From Anthopleura xanthogrammica (Eukaryota; Cnidaria; Anthozoa; Actiniaria; Actiniidae): a stretch of 64,000 nucleotides of DNA. Below are positions 24,483-37,643 of this stretch, piece after piece (the first letter of the stretch is position 1; the number at the start of each line of letters is the position of its first letter). The position numbers were made by a program, and so were the translations under genes. The stretch lies in NCBI GenBank assembly GCA_964019055.1, contig OZ025206.1:7445617-7509616 (forward strand). Direction: 5' to 3'. The notes under the pieces were generated by a model, which was not told the DNA's origin, did not search any database, and saw nothing but the letters and a program-made list of their open reading frames with translations.

Positions 24483-25139
24483 AGATGAAAATACCTCTTG
24501 AGATAAAAACACGACTTTTTGGCGAAAAAAAATTCGGTTTTGACTGAGTAAAGGTGCTTTTTGGTCAAAAAAGCTGTTTTTTGCTGACCAAATTGGAAAT
24601 TTGCTGAGAATTTTGTTTTGCTCGAAACACGACGTTTTCACTGCTAAACGCAAGTTTTGGCCGGGAAAAGCACATTTTGGGTGTCCAAAACACTGTTTTG
24701 CTGGAAAAAAAGCTTTTTAGCCCAAAAAACTGAAAAATGGCCATTTTGGCTCTCAAAACCAGGTTTTTCGCTTACGGCGTCACCTGTTTGCTGAAACCCC
24801 CACTTTTTGCAGATGAAAATACCTCTTGAGATAAAAACACGACTTTTTGGCGAAAAAAAATTCGGTTTTGACTGAGTAAAGGTGCTTTTTGGTCAAAAAA
24901 GCTGTTTTTTGCTGACCAAATTGGAAATTTGCTGAGAATTTTCTTTTGCTCGAAACACGACGTTTTCACTGCTAAACGCAAGTTTTGGCCGGGAAAAGCA
25001 CATTTTGGGTGTCCAAAACACTGTTTTGCTGGAAAAAAAAGCTTTTTAGCCCAAAAAACTGAAAAATGGCCATTTTGGCTCTCAAAACCAGGTTTTTCGC
25101 TTACGGCGTCACCTGTTTGCTGAAACCCCCACTTTTTGC
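24483..25139. repeat. Twin monomers starting AGATGAAAA (double substitution)
   Basis: TTTGCAGATG replaces TTTGCTCATG at 24483-24484 and 24811-24812, a change of two neighbouring bases shared by two consecutive units. The first unit also has a shortened A-run (seven) and GTTTTGCTCG. Confidence 0.8.
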
Positions 25140-25469
25140 TCATGAAAATACCTCTTGAGATAAAAACACGACTTTTTGGCGAAAAAAAATTCGGTTTTGA
25201 CTGAGTAAAGGTGCTTTTTGGTCAAAAAAGCTGTTTTTTGCTGACCAAATTGGAAATTTGCTGAGAATTTTCTTTTGCTCGAAACACGACGTTTTCACTG
25301 CTAAACGCAAGTTTTGGCCGGGAAAAGCACATTTTGGGTGTCCAAAACACTGTTTTGCTGGAAAAAAAAGCTTTTTAGCCCAAAAAACTGAAAAATGGCC
25401 ATTTTGGCTCTCAAAACCAGGTTTTTCGCTTACGGCGTCACCTGTTTACTGAAACCCCCACTTTTTGCT

Positions 25470-26127
25470 CATGAAAATACCTCTTGAGATAAAAACACGA
25501 CTTTTTGGCGAAAAAAAATTCGGTTTTGACTGAGTAAAGGTGCTTTTTGGTCAAAAAAGCTGTTTTTTGCTGACCAAATTGGAAATTTGCTGAGAATTTT
25601 CTTTTGCTCGAAACACGACGTTTTCACTACGAAACGCAAGTTTTGGCCGGGAAAAGCACATTTTGGGTGTCCAAAACACTGTTTTGCTGGAAAAAAAAGC
25701 TTTTTAGCCCAAAAAACTGAAAAATGGCCATTTTGGCTCTCAAAACCAGGTTTTTCGCTTACGGCGTCAACTGTTTGCTGAAACCCCCACTTTTTGCTCA
25801 TGAAAATACCTCTTGAGATAAGAACACGACTTTTTGGCAAAAAAAAATTCGGTTTTAACTGAGTAAAGGTGCTTTTTGGTCTAAAAAGCTGTTTTTTGCT
25901 GACAAAATTGGAAATTTGCTGAGAATTTTCTTTTGCTCGAAACACGACGTTTTCACTGCTAAACGCAAGTTTTGGCCGGGAAAAGCACATTTTGGGTGTC
26001 CAAAACACTGTTTTGCTGGAAAAAAAAGCTTTTTAGCCCAAAAAACTGAAAAATGGCCATTTTGGCTCTCAAAACCAGGTTTTTCGCTTACGGCGTCACC
26101 TGTTTGCTGAAACCCCCACTTTTTGCT
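25470..26127. repeat. Pair of the most diverged monomers in the left half
   Basis: The unit at 25470 has ACTACGAAACGC and GTCAACTG. The unit at 25799 has at least five substitutions within about 110 bp: AAGAACACG, GGCAAAAAA, TTTTAACTG, GTCTAAAAAG and GACAAAATT. Most other units show none to two. Poorly homogenised units are expected where exchange is rare, at array edges or beside an old insertion, but the neighbours on both sides are ordinary. Confidence 0.8.
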
Positions 26128-28100
26128 CATGAAAATACCTCTTGAGATAAAAACACGACTTTTTGGCGAAAAAAAATTCGGTTTTGACTGAGTAAAGGTG
26201 CTTTTTGGTCAAAAAAGCTGTTTTTTGCTGACCAAATTGGAAATTTGCTGAGAATTTTCTTTTGCTCGAAACACGACGTTTTCACTGCTAAACGCAAGTT
26301 TTGGCCGGGAAAAGCACATTTTGGGTGTCCAAAACACTGTTTTGCTGGAAAAAAAAGCATTTTAGCCCAAAAAACTGAAAAATGGCCATTTTGGCTCTCA
26401 AAACCAGGTTTTTCGCTTACGGCGTCACCTGTTTGCTGAAACCCCCACTTTTTGCTCATGAAAATACCTCTTGAGATAAAAACACGACTTTTTGGCGAAA
26501 AAAAATTCGGTTTTGACTGAGTAAAGGTGCTTTTTGGTCAAAAAAGCTGTTTTTTGCTGACCAAATTGGAAATTTGCTGAGAATTTTCTTTTGCTCGAAA
26601 CACGACGTTTTCACTGCTAAACGCAAGTTTTGGCCGGGAAAAGCACATTTTGGGTGTCCAAAACACTGTTTTGCTGGAAAAAAAAGCTTTTTAGCCCAAA
26701 AAACTGAAAAATGGCCATTTTGGCTCTCACAACCAGGTTTTTCGCTTACGGCGTCACCTGTTTGCTGAAACCCCCACTTTTTGCTCATGAAAATACCTCT
26801 TGAGATAAAAACACGACTTTTTGGCGAAAAAAAATTCGGTTTTGACTGAGTAAAGGTGCTTTTTGGTCAAAAAAGCTGTTTTTTGCTGACCAAATTGGAA
26901 ATTTGCTGAGAATTTTCTTTTTTTCGAAACACGACGTTTTCACTGCTAAACGCAAGTTTTGGCCGGGAAAAGCACATTTTGGGTGTCCAAAACACTGTTT
27001 TGCTGGAAAAAAAAGCTTTTTAGCCCAAAAAACTGAAAAATGGCCATTTTGGCTCTCAAAACCAGGTTTTTCGCTTACGGCGTCACCTGTTTGCTGAAAC
27101 CCCCACTTTTTGCTCATGAAAATACCTCTTGAGATAAAAACACGACTTTTTGGCGAAAACAAATTCGGTTTTGACTGAGTAAAGGTGCTTTTTGGTCAAA
27201 AAAGCTGTTTTTTGCTGACCAAATTGGAAATTTGCTGAGAATTTTCTTTTGCTCGAAACACGACGTTTTCACTGCTAAACGCAAGTGTTGGCCGGGAAAA
27301 GCACATTTTGGGTGTCCAAAACACTGTTTTGCTGGAAAAAAAAGCTTTTTAGCCCAAAAAACTGAAAAATGGCCATTTTGGCTCTCAAAACCAGGTTTTT
27401 CGCTTACGGCGTCACCTGTTTGCTGAAACCCCCACTTTTTGCTCATGAAAATACCTCTTGAGATAAAAACACGACTTTTTGGCGAAAAAAAATTCGGTTT
27501 TGACTGAGTAAAGGTGCTTTTTGGTCAAAAAAGCTGTTTTTTGCTGACCAAATTGGAAATTTGCTGAGAATTTTGTTTTGCTCGAAACACGACGTTTTCA
27601 CTGCTAAACGCAAGTTTTGGCCGGGAAAAGCACATTTTGGGTGTCCAAAACACTGTTTTGCTGGAAAAAAAAGCTTTTTAGCCCAAAAAACTGAAAAATG
27701 GCATTTTGGCTCTCAAAACCAGGTTTTTCGCTTACGGCGTCACCTGTTTGCTGAAACCCCCACTTTTTGCTCATGAAAATACCTCTTGAGATAAAAACAC
27801 GACTTTTTGGCGAAAAAAAATTCGGTTTTGACTGAGTAAAGGTGCTTTTTGGTCAAAAAAGCTGTTTTTTGCTGACCAAATTGGAAATTTGCTGAGAATT
27901 TTCTTTTGCTCGAAACACGACGTTTTCACTGCTAAACGCAAGTTTTGGCCGGGAAAAGCACATTTTGGGTGTCCAAAACACTGTTTTGCTGGAAAAAAAA
28001 GCTTTTTAGCCCAAAAAACTGAAAAATGGCCATTTTGGCTCTCAAAACCAGGTTTTTCGCTTACGGCGTCACCTGTTTGCTGAAACCCCCACTTTTTGCT

Positions 28101-29747
28101 CATGAAAATACCTCTTGAGATAAAAACACGACCTTTTGGTGAAAAAAAATTCGGTTTTGACTGAGTAAAGGTGCTTTTTGGTCAAAAAAGCTGTTTTTTT
28201 GCTGACCAAATTGGAAATTTGCTGAGAATTTTCTTTTTTTCGAAACACGACGTTTTCACTGCTAAACGCAAGTTTTGGCCGGGAAAAGCACATTTTGGGT
28301 GTCCAAAACACTGTTTTGCTGGAAAAAAAAGCTTTTTAGCCCAAAAAACTGAAAAATGGCCATTTTGGCTCTCAAAACCGGTTTTTCGCTTACGGCGTCA
28401 CCTGTTTGCTGAAACCCCCACTTTTTGCTCATGAAAATACCTCTTGAGATAAAAACACGACTTTTTGGCGAAAAAAAATTCGGTTTTGACTGAGTAAAGG
28501 TGCTTTTTGGTCAAAAAAGCTGTTTTTTGCTGACCAAATTGGAAATTTGCTGAGAATTTTCTTTTGCTCGAAACACGACGTTTTCACTGCTAAACGCAAG
28601 TTTTGGCCGGGAAAAGCACATTTTGGGTGTCCAAAACACTGTTTTGCTGGAAAAAAAAGCTTTTTAGCCCAAAAAACTGAAAAATGGCCATTTTGGCTCT
28701 CAAAACCAGGTTTTTCGCTTACGGCGTCACCTGTTTGCTGAAACCCCCACTTTTTGCTCATGAAAATACCTCTTGAGATAAAAACACGACCTTTTGGCGA
28801 AAAAAAATTCGGTTTTGACTGAGTAAAGGTGCTTTTTGGTCAAAAAAGCTGTTTTTTTGCTGACCAAATTGGAAATTTGCTGAGAATTTTCTTTTTTTCG
28901 AAACACGACGTTTTCACTGCTAAACGCAAGTTTTGGCCGGGAAAAGCACATTTTGGGTGTCCAAAACACTGTTTTGCTGGAAAAAAAAGCTTTTTAGCCC
29001 AAAAAACTGAAAAATGGCCATTTTGGCTCTCAAAACCAGGTTTTTCGCTTACGGCGTCACCTGTTTGCTGAAACCCCCACTTTTTGCTCATGAAAATACC
29101 TCTTGAGATAAAAACACGACCTTTTGGCGAAAAAAAATTCGGTTTGGACTGAGTAAAGGTGCTTTTTGGTCAAAAAAGCTGTTTTTTTGCTGACCAAATT
29201 GGAAATTTGCTGAGAATTTTCTTTTTTTCGAAACACGACGTTTTCACTGCTAAACGCAAGTTTTGGCCGGGAAAAGCACATTTTGGGTGTCCAAAACACT
29301 GTTTTGCTGGGAAAAAAAGCTTTTTAGCCCAAAAAACTGAAAAATGGCCATTTTGGCTCTCAAAACCAGGTTTTTCGCTTACGGCGTCACCTGTTTGCTG
29401 AAACCCCCACTTTTTGCTCATGAAAATACCTCTTGAGATAAAAACACGACCTTTTGGCGAAAAAAAATTCGGTTTTGACTGAGTAAAGGTGCTTTTTGGT
29501 CAAAAAAGCTGTTTTTTTGCTGACCAAATTGGAAATTTGCTGAGAATTTTCTTTTTTTCGAAACACGACGTTTTCACTGCTAAACGCAAGTTTTGGCCGG
29601 GAAAAGCACATTTTGGGTGTCCAAAACACTGTTTTGCTGGAAAAAAAAGCTTTTTAGCCCAAAAAACTGAAAAATGGCCATTTTGGCTCTCAAAACCGGT
29701 TTTTCGCTTACGGCGTCACCTGTTTGCTGAAACCCCCACTTTTTGCT
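28101..29747. repeat. Block of CGACCTTTTGG / CTTTTTTTCG monomers
   Basis: Units starting at 28101, 28759, 29089 and 29419 share three changes: CGACCTTTTGG, a seventh T in the hairpin tract, and CTTTTTTTCGAAAC for CTTTTGCTCGAAAC; an ordinary unit sits at 28430. The units at 28101 and 29419 also share the one-base deletion AAAACCGG, 1,319 bp apart, which suggests copying of a four-unit segment. CTTTTTTTCG alone is seen in the units at 26786, 31063 and 32377. Confidence 0.82.
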
Positions 29748-32700
29748 CATGAAAATACCTCTTGAGATAAAAACACGACTTTTTGGCGAAAAAAAATTCG
29801 GTTTTGACTGAGTAAAGGTGCTTTTTGGTCAAAAAAGCTGTTTTTTGCTGACCAAATTGGAAATTTCCTGAGAATTTTCTTTTGCTCGAAACACGACGTT
29901 TTCACTGCTAAACGCAAGTTTTGGCCGGGAAAAGCACATTTTGGGTGTCCAAAACACTGTTTTGCTGGAAAAAAAAGCTTTTTAGCCCAAAAAACTGAAA
30001 AATGGCCATTTTGGCTCTCAAAACCAGGTTTTTCGCTTACGGCGTCACCTGTTTGCTGAAACCCCCACTTTTTGCTCATGAAAATACCTCTTGAGATAAA
30101 AACACGACTTTTTGGCGAAAAAAAATTCGGTTTTGACTGAGTAAAGGTGCTTTTTGGTCAAAAAAGCTGTTTTTTGCTGACCAAATTGGAAATTTGCTGA
30201 GAATTTTCTTTTGCTCGAAACACGACGTTTTCACTGCTAAACGCAAGTTTTGCCGGGAAAAGCACATTTTGGGTGTCCAAAACACTGTTTTGCTGGAAAA
30301 AAAAGCTTTTTAGCCCAAAAAACTGAAAAATGGCCATTTTGGCTCTCAAAACCAGGTTTTTCGCTTACGGCGTCACCTGTTTGCTGAAACCCCCACTTTT
30401 TGCTCATGAAAATACCTCTTGAGATAAAAACACGACTTTTTGGCGAAAAACAATTCGGTTTTGACTGAGTAAAGGTGCTTTTTGGTCAAAAAAGCTGTTT
30501 TTTGCTGACCAAATTGGAAATTTGCTGAGAATTTTCTTTTGCTCGAAACACGACGTTTTCACTGCTAAACGCAAGTTTTGGCCGGGAAAAGCACATTTTG
30601 GGTGTCCAAAACACTGTTTTGCTGGAAAAAAAAGCTTTTTAGCCCAAAAAACTGAAAAATGGCCATTTTGGCTCTCAAAACCAGGTTTTTTGCTTACGGC
30701 GTCACCTGTTTGCTGAAACCCCCACTTTTTGCTCATGAAAATACCTCTTGAGATAAAAACACGACTTTTTGGCGAAAAAAAATTCGGTTTTGACTGAGTA
30801 AAGGTGCTTTTTGGTCAAAAAAGCTGTTTTTTGCTGACCAAATTGGAAATTTCCTGAGAATTTTCTTTTGCTCGAAACACGACGTTTTCACTGCTAAACG
30901 CAAGTTTTGGCCGGGAAAAGCACATTTTGGGTGTCCAAAACACTGTTTTGCTGGAAAAAAAAGCTTTTTAGCCCAAAAAACTGAAAAATGGCCATTTTGG
31001 CTCTCAAAACCAGGTTTTTCGCTTACGGCGTCACCTGTTTGCTGAAACCCCCACTTTTTGCTCATGAAAATACCTCTTGAGATAAAAACACGACTTTTTG
31101 GCGAAAAAAAATTCGGTTTTGACTGAGTAAAGGTGCTTTTTGGTCAAAAAAGCTGTTTTTTGCTGACCAAATTGGAAATTTGCTGAGAATTTTCTTTTTT
31201 TCGAAACACGACGTTTTCACTGCTAAACGCAAGTTTTGGCCGGGAAAAGCACATTTTGGGTGTCCAAAACACTGTTTTGCTGGAAAAAAAAGCTTTTTAG
31301 CCCAAAAAACTGAAAAATGGCCATTTTGGCTCTCAAAACCAGGTTTTTCGCTTACGGCGTCACCTGTTTGCTGAAACCCCCACTTTTTGCTCATGAAAAT
31401 ACCTCTTGAGATGAAAACACGACTTTTTGGCGAAAAAAAATTCGGTTTTGACTGAGTAAAGGTGCTTTTTGGTCAAAAAAGCTGTTTTTTGCTGACCAAA
31501 TTGGAAATTTGCTGAGAATTTTGTTTCGCTTGAAACACGACGTTTTCACTGCTAAACGCAAATTTGGCCGGGAAAAGCACATTTTGGGTGTCCAAAACAC
31601 TGTTTTGCTGGAAAAAAAAGCTTTTTAGCCCAAAAAACTGAAAAATGGCCATTTTGGCTCTCAAAACCAGGTTTTTCGCTTACGGCGTCACCTGTTTGCT
31701 GAAACCCCCACTTTTTGCTCATGAAAATACCTCTTGAGATAAAAACACGACTTTTTGGCGAAAAAAAATTCGGTTTTGACTGAGTAAAGGTGCTTTTTGG
31801 TCAAAAAAGCTGTTTTTTGCTGACAAAATTGAACATTTGCTGAGAATTTTCTTTTGCTCGAAACACGACGTTTTCACTGCTAAACGCAAGTTTTGGCCGG
31901 GAAAAGCACATTTTGGGTGTCCAAAACACTGTTTTGCTGGAAAAAAAAGCTTTTTAGCCCAAAAAACTGAAAAATGGCCATTTTGGCTCTCAAACCAGGT
32001 TTTTCGCTTACGGCGTCACCTGTTTGCTGAAACCCCCACTTTTTGCTCATGAAAATACCTCTTGAGATAAAAACACGACTTTTTGGCGAAAAAAAATTCG
32101 GTTTTGACTGAGTAAAGGTGCTTTTTGGTCAAAAAAGCTGTTTTTTGCTGACCAAATTGGAAATTTGCTGAGAATTTTCTTTTGCTCGAAACACGACGTT
32201 TTCACTGCTAAACGCAAGTTTTGGCCGGGAAAAGCACATTTTGGGTGTCCAAAACACTGTTTTGCTGGAAAAAAAAGCTTTTTAGCCCAAAAAACTGAAA
32301 AATGGCCATTTTGGCTCTCAAAACCAGGTTTTTCGCTTACGGCGTCACCTGTTTGCTGAAACCCCCACTTTTTGCTCATGAAAATACCTCTTGAGATAAA
32401 AACACGACTTTTTGGCGAAAAAAAATTCGGTTTTGACTGAGTAAAGGTGCTTTTTGGTCAAAAAAGCTGTTTTTTGCTGACCAAATTGGAAATTTGCTGA
32501 GAATTTTCTTTTTTTCGAAACACGACGTTTTCACTGCTAAACGCAAGTTTTGGCCGGGAAAAGCACATTTTGGGTGTCCAAAACACTGTTTTGCTGGAAA
32601 AAAAAGCTTTTTAGCCCAAAAAACTGAAAAATGGCCATTTTGGCTCTCAAAACCAGGTTTTTTGCTTACGGCGTCACCTGTTTGCTGAAACCCCCACTTT

Positions 32701-33362
32701 TTGCTCATGAAAATACCTCTTGAGATAAAAACACGACTTTTTGGCGAAAAAAAATTCGGTTTTGACTGAGTAAAGGTGCTTTTTGGTCAAAAAAGCTGTT
32801 TTTTGCTGACCAAATTGGAAATTTCCTGAGAATTTTCTTTTGCTCGAAACACGACGTTTTCACTGCTAAACGCAAGTTTTGGCCGGGAAAAGCACATTTT
32901 GGGTGTCCAAAACACTGTTTTGCTGGAAAAAAAAGCTTTTTAGCCCAAAAAACTGAAAAATGGCCATTTTGGCTCTCAAAACCAGGTTTTTCGCTTACGG
33001 CGTCACCTGTTTGCTGAAACCCCCACTTTTTGCTCATGAAAATACCTCTTGAGATAAAAACACGACTTTTTGGCGAAAAAAAATTCGGTTTTGACTGAGT
33101 AAAGGTGCTTTTTGGTCAAAAAAGCTGTTTTTTGCTGACCAAATTGGAAATTTGCTGAGAATTTTGTTTTGCTCGAAACACGACGTTTTCACTGCTAAAC
33201 GCAAATTTGGCCGGGAAAAGCACATTTTGGGTGTCCAAAACACTGTTTTGCTGGAAAAAAAAGCTTTTTAGACCAAAAAACTGAAAAATGGCCATTTTGG
33301 CTCTCAAAACCAGGTTTTTCGCTTACGGCGTCACCTGTTTGCTGAAACCCCCACTTTTTGCT
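29748..33362. repeat. Mosaic higher-order repeat region with ATTTCCTGAG and CAAATTTGGCCG units
   Basis: ATTTCCTGAG marks the units at 29748, 30734 and 32706, separated by 986 and 1,972 bp. A shortened TTTTGGCC tract marks the units at 30077 (TTTTGCCGGG), 31392 and 33035 (AAATTTGGCCG). TTTTTTGCTTACGG marks those at 30405 and 32377. Order is partly conserved (TTTTTTGC unit, then ATTTCC unit, then short-tract unit), as in a scrambled trimer or tetramer. Several one-base deletions make units of 327-328 bp here. Confidence 0.75.
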
Positions 33363-34349
33363 CATGAAAATACCTCTTGAGATAAAAACACGACTTTTTG
33401 GCGAAAAAAAATTCGGTTTTGACTGAGTAAAGGTGCTTTTTGGTCAAAAAAGCTGTTTTTTGCTGACCAAATTGGAAATTTGCTGAGAATTTTCTTTTGC
33501 TCGAAACACGACGTTTTCACTGCTAAACGCAAGTTTTGGCCGGGAAAAGCACATTTTGGGTGTCCAAAACACTGTTTTGCTGGAAAAAAAAGCTTTTTAG
33601 CCCAAAAAACTGAAAAATGGCCATTTTGGCTCTCAAAACCAGGTTTTTCGCTTACGGCGTCACCTGTTTGCTGAAACCCCCACTTTTTGCTCATGAAAAT
33701 ACCTCTTGAGATAAAAACACGACTTTTTGGCGAAAAAAAATTCGGTTTTGACTGAGTAAAGGTGCTTTTTGGTCAAAAAAGCTGTTTTTTGCTGACCAAA
33801 TTGGAAATTTGCTGAGAATTTTCTTTTGCTCGAAACACGACGTTTTCACTGCTAAACGCAAGTTTTGGCCGGGAAAAGCACATTTTGGGTGTCCAAAACA
33901 CTGTTTTGCTGGAAAAAAAAGCTTTTTAGCCCAAAAAACTGAAAAATGGCCATTTTGGCTCTCAAAACCAGGTTTTTCGCTTACGGCGTCACCTGTTTGC
34001 TGAAACCCCCACTTTTTGCTCATGAAAATACCTCTTGAGATAAAAACACGACTTTTTGGCGAAAAAAAATTCGGTTTTGACTGAGTAAAGGTGCTTTTTG
34101 GTCAAAAAAGCTGTTTTTTGCTGACCAAATTGGAAATTTGCTGAGAATTTTCTTTTGCTCGAAACACGACGTTTTCACTGCTAAACGCAAGTTTTGGCCG
34201 GGAAAAGCACATTTTGGGTGTCCAAAACACTGTTTTGCTGGAAAAAAAAGCTTTTTAGCCCAAAAAACTGAAAAATGGCCATTTTGGCTCTCAAAACCAG
34301 GTTTTTCGCTTACGGCGTCACCTGTTTGCTGAAACCCCCACTTTTTGCT

Positions 34350-35007
34350 CATGAAAATACCTCTTGAGATAAAAACACGACTTTTTGGCGAAAAAAAATT
34401 CGGTTTTGACTGAGTAAAGGTGCTTTTTGGTCAAAAAAGCTGTTTTTTGCTGACCAAATTGGAAATTTGCTGAGAATTTTCTTTTGCTCGAAACACGACG
34501 TTTTCACTGCTAAACGCAAGTTTTGGCCGGGAAAAGCACATTTTGGGTGTCCAAAACACTGTTTTGCTGGAAAAAAAAGCTTTTTAACCCAAAAAACTGA
34601 AAAATGGCCATTTTGGCTCTCAAAACCAGGTTTTTCGCTTACGGCGTCACCTGTTTGCTGAAACCCCCACTTTTTGCTCATGAAAATACCTCTTGAGATA
34701 AAAACACGACTTTTTGGCGAAAAAAAATTCGGTTTTGACTGAGTAAAGGTGCTTTTTGGTCAAAAAAGCTGTTTTTTGCTGACCAAATTGGAAATTTGCT
34801 GAGAATTTTCTTTTGCTCGAAACACGACGTTTTCACTGCTAAACGCAAGTTTTGGCCGGGAAAAGCACATTTTGGGTGTCCAAAACACTGTTTTGCTGGA
34901 AAAAAAAGCTTTTTAACCCAAAAAACTGAAAAATGGCCATTTTGGCTCTCAAAACCAGGTTTTTCGCTTACGGCGTCACCTGTTTGCTGAAACCCCCACT
35001 TTTTGCT
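34350..35007. repeat. Identical twin monomers with TTTTTAACCC
   Basis: The units at 34350 and 34679 both read CTTTTTAACCCAAAA (usual TAGCCC) and look otherwise identical. The same change recurs in the unit starting at 40934. Confidence 0.8.
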
Positions 35008-35665
35008 CATGAAAATACCTCTTGAGATAAAAACACGACTTTTTGGCGAAAAAAAATTCGGTTTTGACTGAGTAAAGGTGCTTTTTGGTCAAAAAAGCTG
35101 TTTTTTGCTGACCAAATTGGAAATTTGCTGAGAATTTTCTTTTGCTCGAAACACGACGTTTTCACTGCTAAACGCAAGTTTTGGCCGGAAAAAGCACATT
35201 TTGGGTGTCCAAAACACTGTTTTGCTGGAAAAAAAAGCTTTTTAGCCCAAAAAACTGAAAAATGGCCATTTTGGCTCTCAAAACCAGGTTTTTCACTTAC
35301 GGCGTCACCTGTTTGCTGAAACCCCCACTTTTTGCTCATGAAAATACCTCTTGAGATAAAAACACGACTTTTTGGCGAAAAAAAATTCGGTTTTGACTGA
35401 GTAAAGGTGCTTTTTGGTCAAAAAAGCTGTTTTTTGCTGACCAAATTGGAAATTTGCTGAGAATTTTCTTTTGCTCGAAACACGACGTTTTCACTGCCAA
35501 ACGCAAGTTTTGGCCGGGAAAAGCACATTTTGGCTGTCCAAAACACTGTTTTGCTGGAAAAAAAAGCTTTTTAGCCCAAAAAACAGAAAAATGGCCATTT
35601 TGGCTCTCAAAACCAGGTTTTTCGCTTACGGCGTCACCTGTTTGCTGAAACCCCCACTTTTTGCT

Positions 35666-36656
35666 CATGAAAATACCTCTTGAGATAAAAACACGACTTT
35701 TTGGCGAAAAAAAATTCGGTTTTGACTGAGTAAAGGTGCTTTTTGGTCAAAAAAGCTGTTTTTTGCTGACCAAATTGGAAATTTGCTGAGAATTTTCTTT
35801 TGCTCGAAACACGACGTTTTCACTGCTAAACGCAAGTTTTGGCCGGGAAAAGCACATTTTGGGTGTCCAAAACACTGTTTTGCTGGAAAAAAAAAAGCTT
35901 TTTAGCCCAAAAAACTGAAAAATGGCCATTTTGGCTCTCAAAACCAGGTTTTTCGCTTACGGCGTCACGTGTTTGCTGAAACCCCTACTTTTTGCTCATG
36001 AAAATACCTCTTGAGATAAAAACACGACTTTTTGGCGAAAAAAAATTCGGTTTTGACTGAGTAAAGGTGCTTTTTGGTCAAAAAAGCTGTTTTTTGCTGA
36101 CCAAATTGGAAATTTGCTGAGAATTTTCTTTTGCTCGAAACACGACGTTTTCACTGCTAAACGCAAGTTTTGGCCGGGAAAAGCACATTTTGGGTGTCCA
36201 AAACACTGTTTTGCTGGAAAAAAAAGCTTTTTAGCCCAAAAAACTGAAAAATGGCCATTTTGGCTCTCAAAACCAGGTTTTTCGCTTACGGCGTCACCTG
36301 TTTGCTGAAACCCCCACTTTTTGCTCATGAAAATACCTCTTGAGATAAAAACACGACTTTTTGGCGAAAAAAAATTCGGTTTTGACTGAGTAAAGGTGCT
36401 TTTTGGTCAAAAAAGCTGTTTTTTGCTGACCAAATTTGAAATTTGCTGAGAATTTTCTTTTGCTCGAAACACGACGTTTTCACTGCTAAACGCAAGTTTT
36501 GGCCGGGAAAAGCACATTTTGGGTGTCCAAAACACTGTTTTGCTGGAAAAAAAAAAGCTTTTTAGCCCAAAAAACTGAAAAATGGCCATTTTGGCTCTCA
36601 AAACCAGGTTTTTCGCTTACGGCGTCACCTGTTTGCTGAAACCCCCACTTTTTGCT
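35666..36656. repeat. Alternating monomers with A10 tract (660-bp dimer period)
   Basis: The units at 35666 and 36326 carry ten A before GCTTTTT and are 660 bp apart with an ordinary unit between. The first also has GTCACGTG and CCCCTAC, which the second lacks. The shared tract length is weak evidence alone because homopolymers slip and are prone to read error. Confidence 0.6.
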
Positions 36657-37643
36657 CATGAAAATACCTCTTGAGATAAAAACACGACTTTTTGGCGAAA
36701 AAAAATTCGGTTTTGACTGAGTAAAGGTGCTTTTTGGTCAAAAAAGCTGTTTTTTGCTGACCAAATTGGAAATTTGCTGAGAATTTTCTTTTGCTCGAAA
36801 CACGACGTTTTCACTGCTAAACGCAAGTTTTGGCCGGGAAAAGCACATTTTGGGTGTCCAAAACACTGTTTTGCTGGAAAAAAAAGCTTTTTAGCCCAAA
36901 AAACTGAAAAATGGCCATTTTGGCTCTCAAAACCAGGTTTTTCGCTTACGGCGTCACCTGTTTGCTGAAACCCCCACTTTTTGCTCATGAAAATACCTCT
37001 TGAGATAAAAACACGACTTTTTGGCGAAAAAAAATTCGGTTTTGACTGAGTAAAGGTGCTTTTTGGTCAAAAAAGCTGTTTTTTGCTGACCAAATTGGAA
37101 ATTTGCTGAGAATTTTCTTTTGCTCGAAACACGACGTTTTCACTGCTAAACGCAAGTTTTGGCCGGGAAAAGCACATTTTGGGTGTCCAAAACACTGTTT
37201 TGCTGGAAAAAAAAGCTTTTTAGCCCAAAAAACTGAAAAATGGCCATTTTGGCTCTCAAAACCAGGTTTTTCGCTTACAGCGTCACCTGTTTGCTGAAAC
37301 CCCCACTTTTTGCTCATGAAAATACCTCTTGAGATAAAAACACGACTTTTTGGCGAAAAAAAATTCGGTTTTGACTGAGTAAAGGTGCTTTTTGGTCAAA
37401 AAAGCTGTTTTTTGCTGACCAAATTGGAAATTTGCTGAGAATTTTCTTTTGCTCGAAACACGACGTTTTCACTGCTAAACGCAAGTTTTGGCCGGGAAAA
37501 GCACATTTTGGGTGTCCAAAACACTGTTTTGCTGGAAAAAAAAGCTTTTTAGCCCAAAAAACTGAAAAATGGCCATTTTGGCTCTAAAAACCAGGTTTTT
37601 CGCTTACAGCGTCACCTGTTTGCTGAAACCCCCACTTTTTGCT

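Noticed and set aside
25469..26008. 179-codon minus-strand frame
   Set aside because: It joins two diverged units in which frame-closing stops happen to be lost; the content is the same satellite translation.
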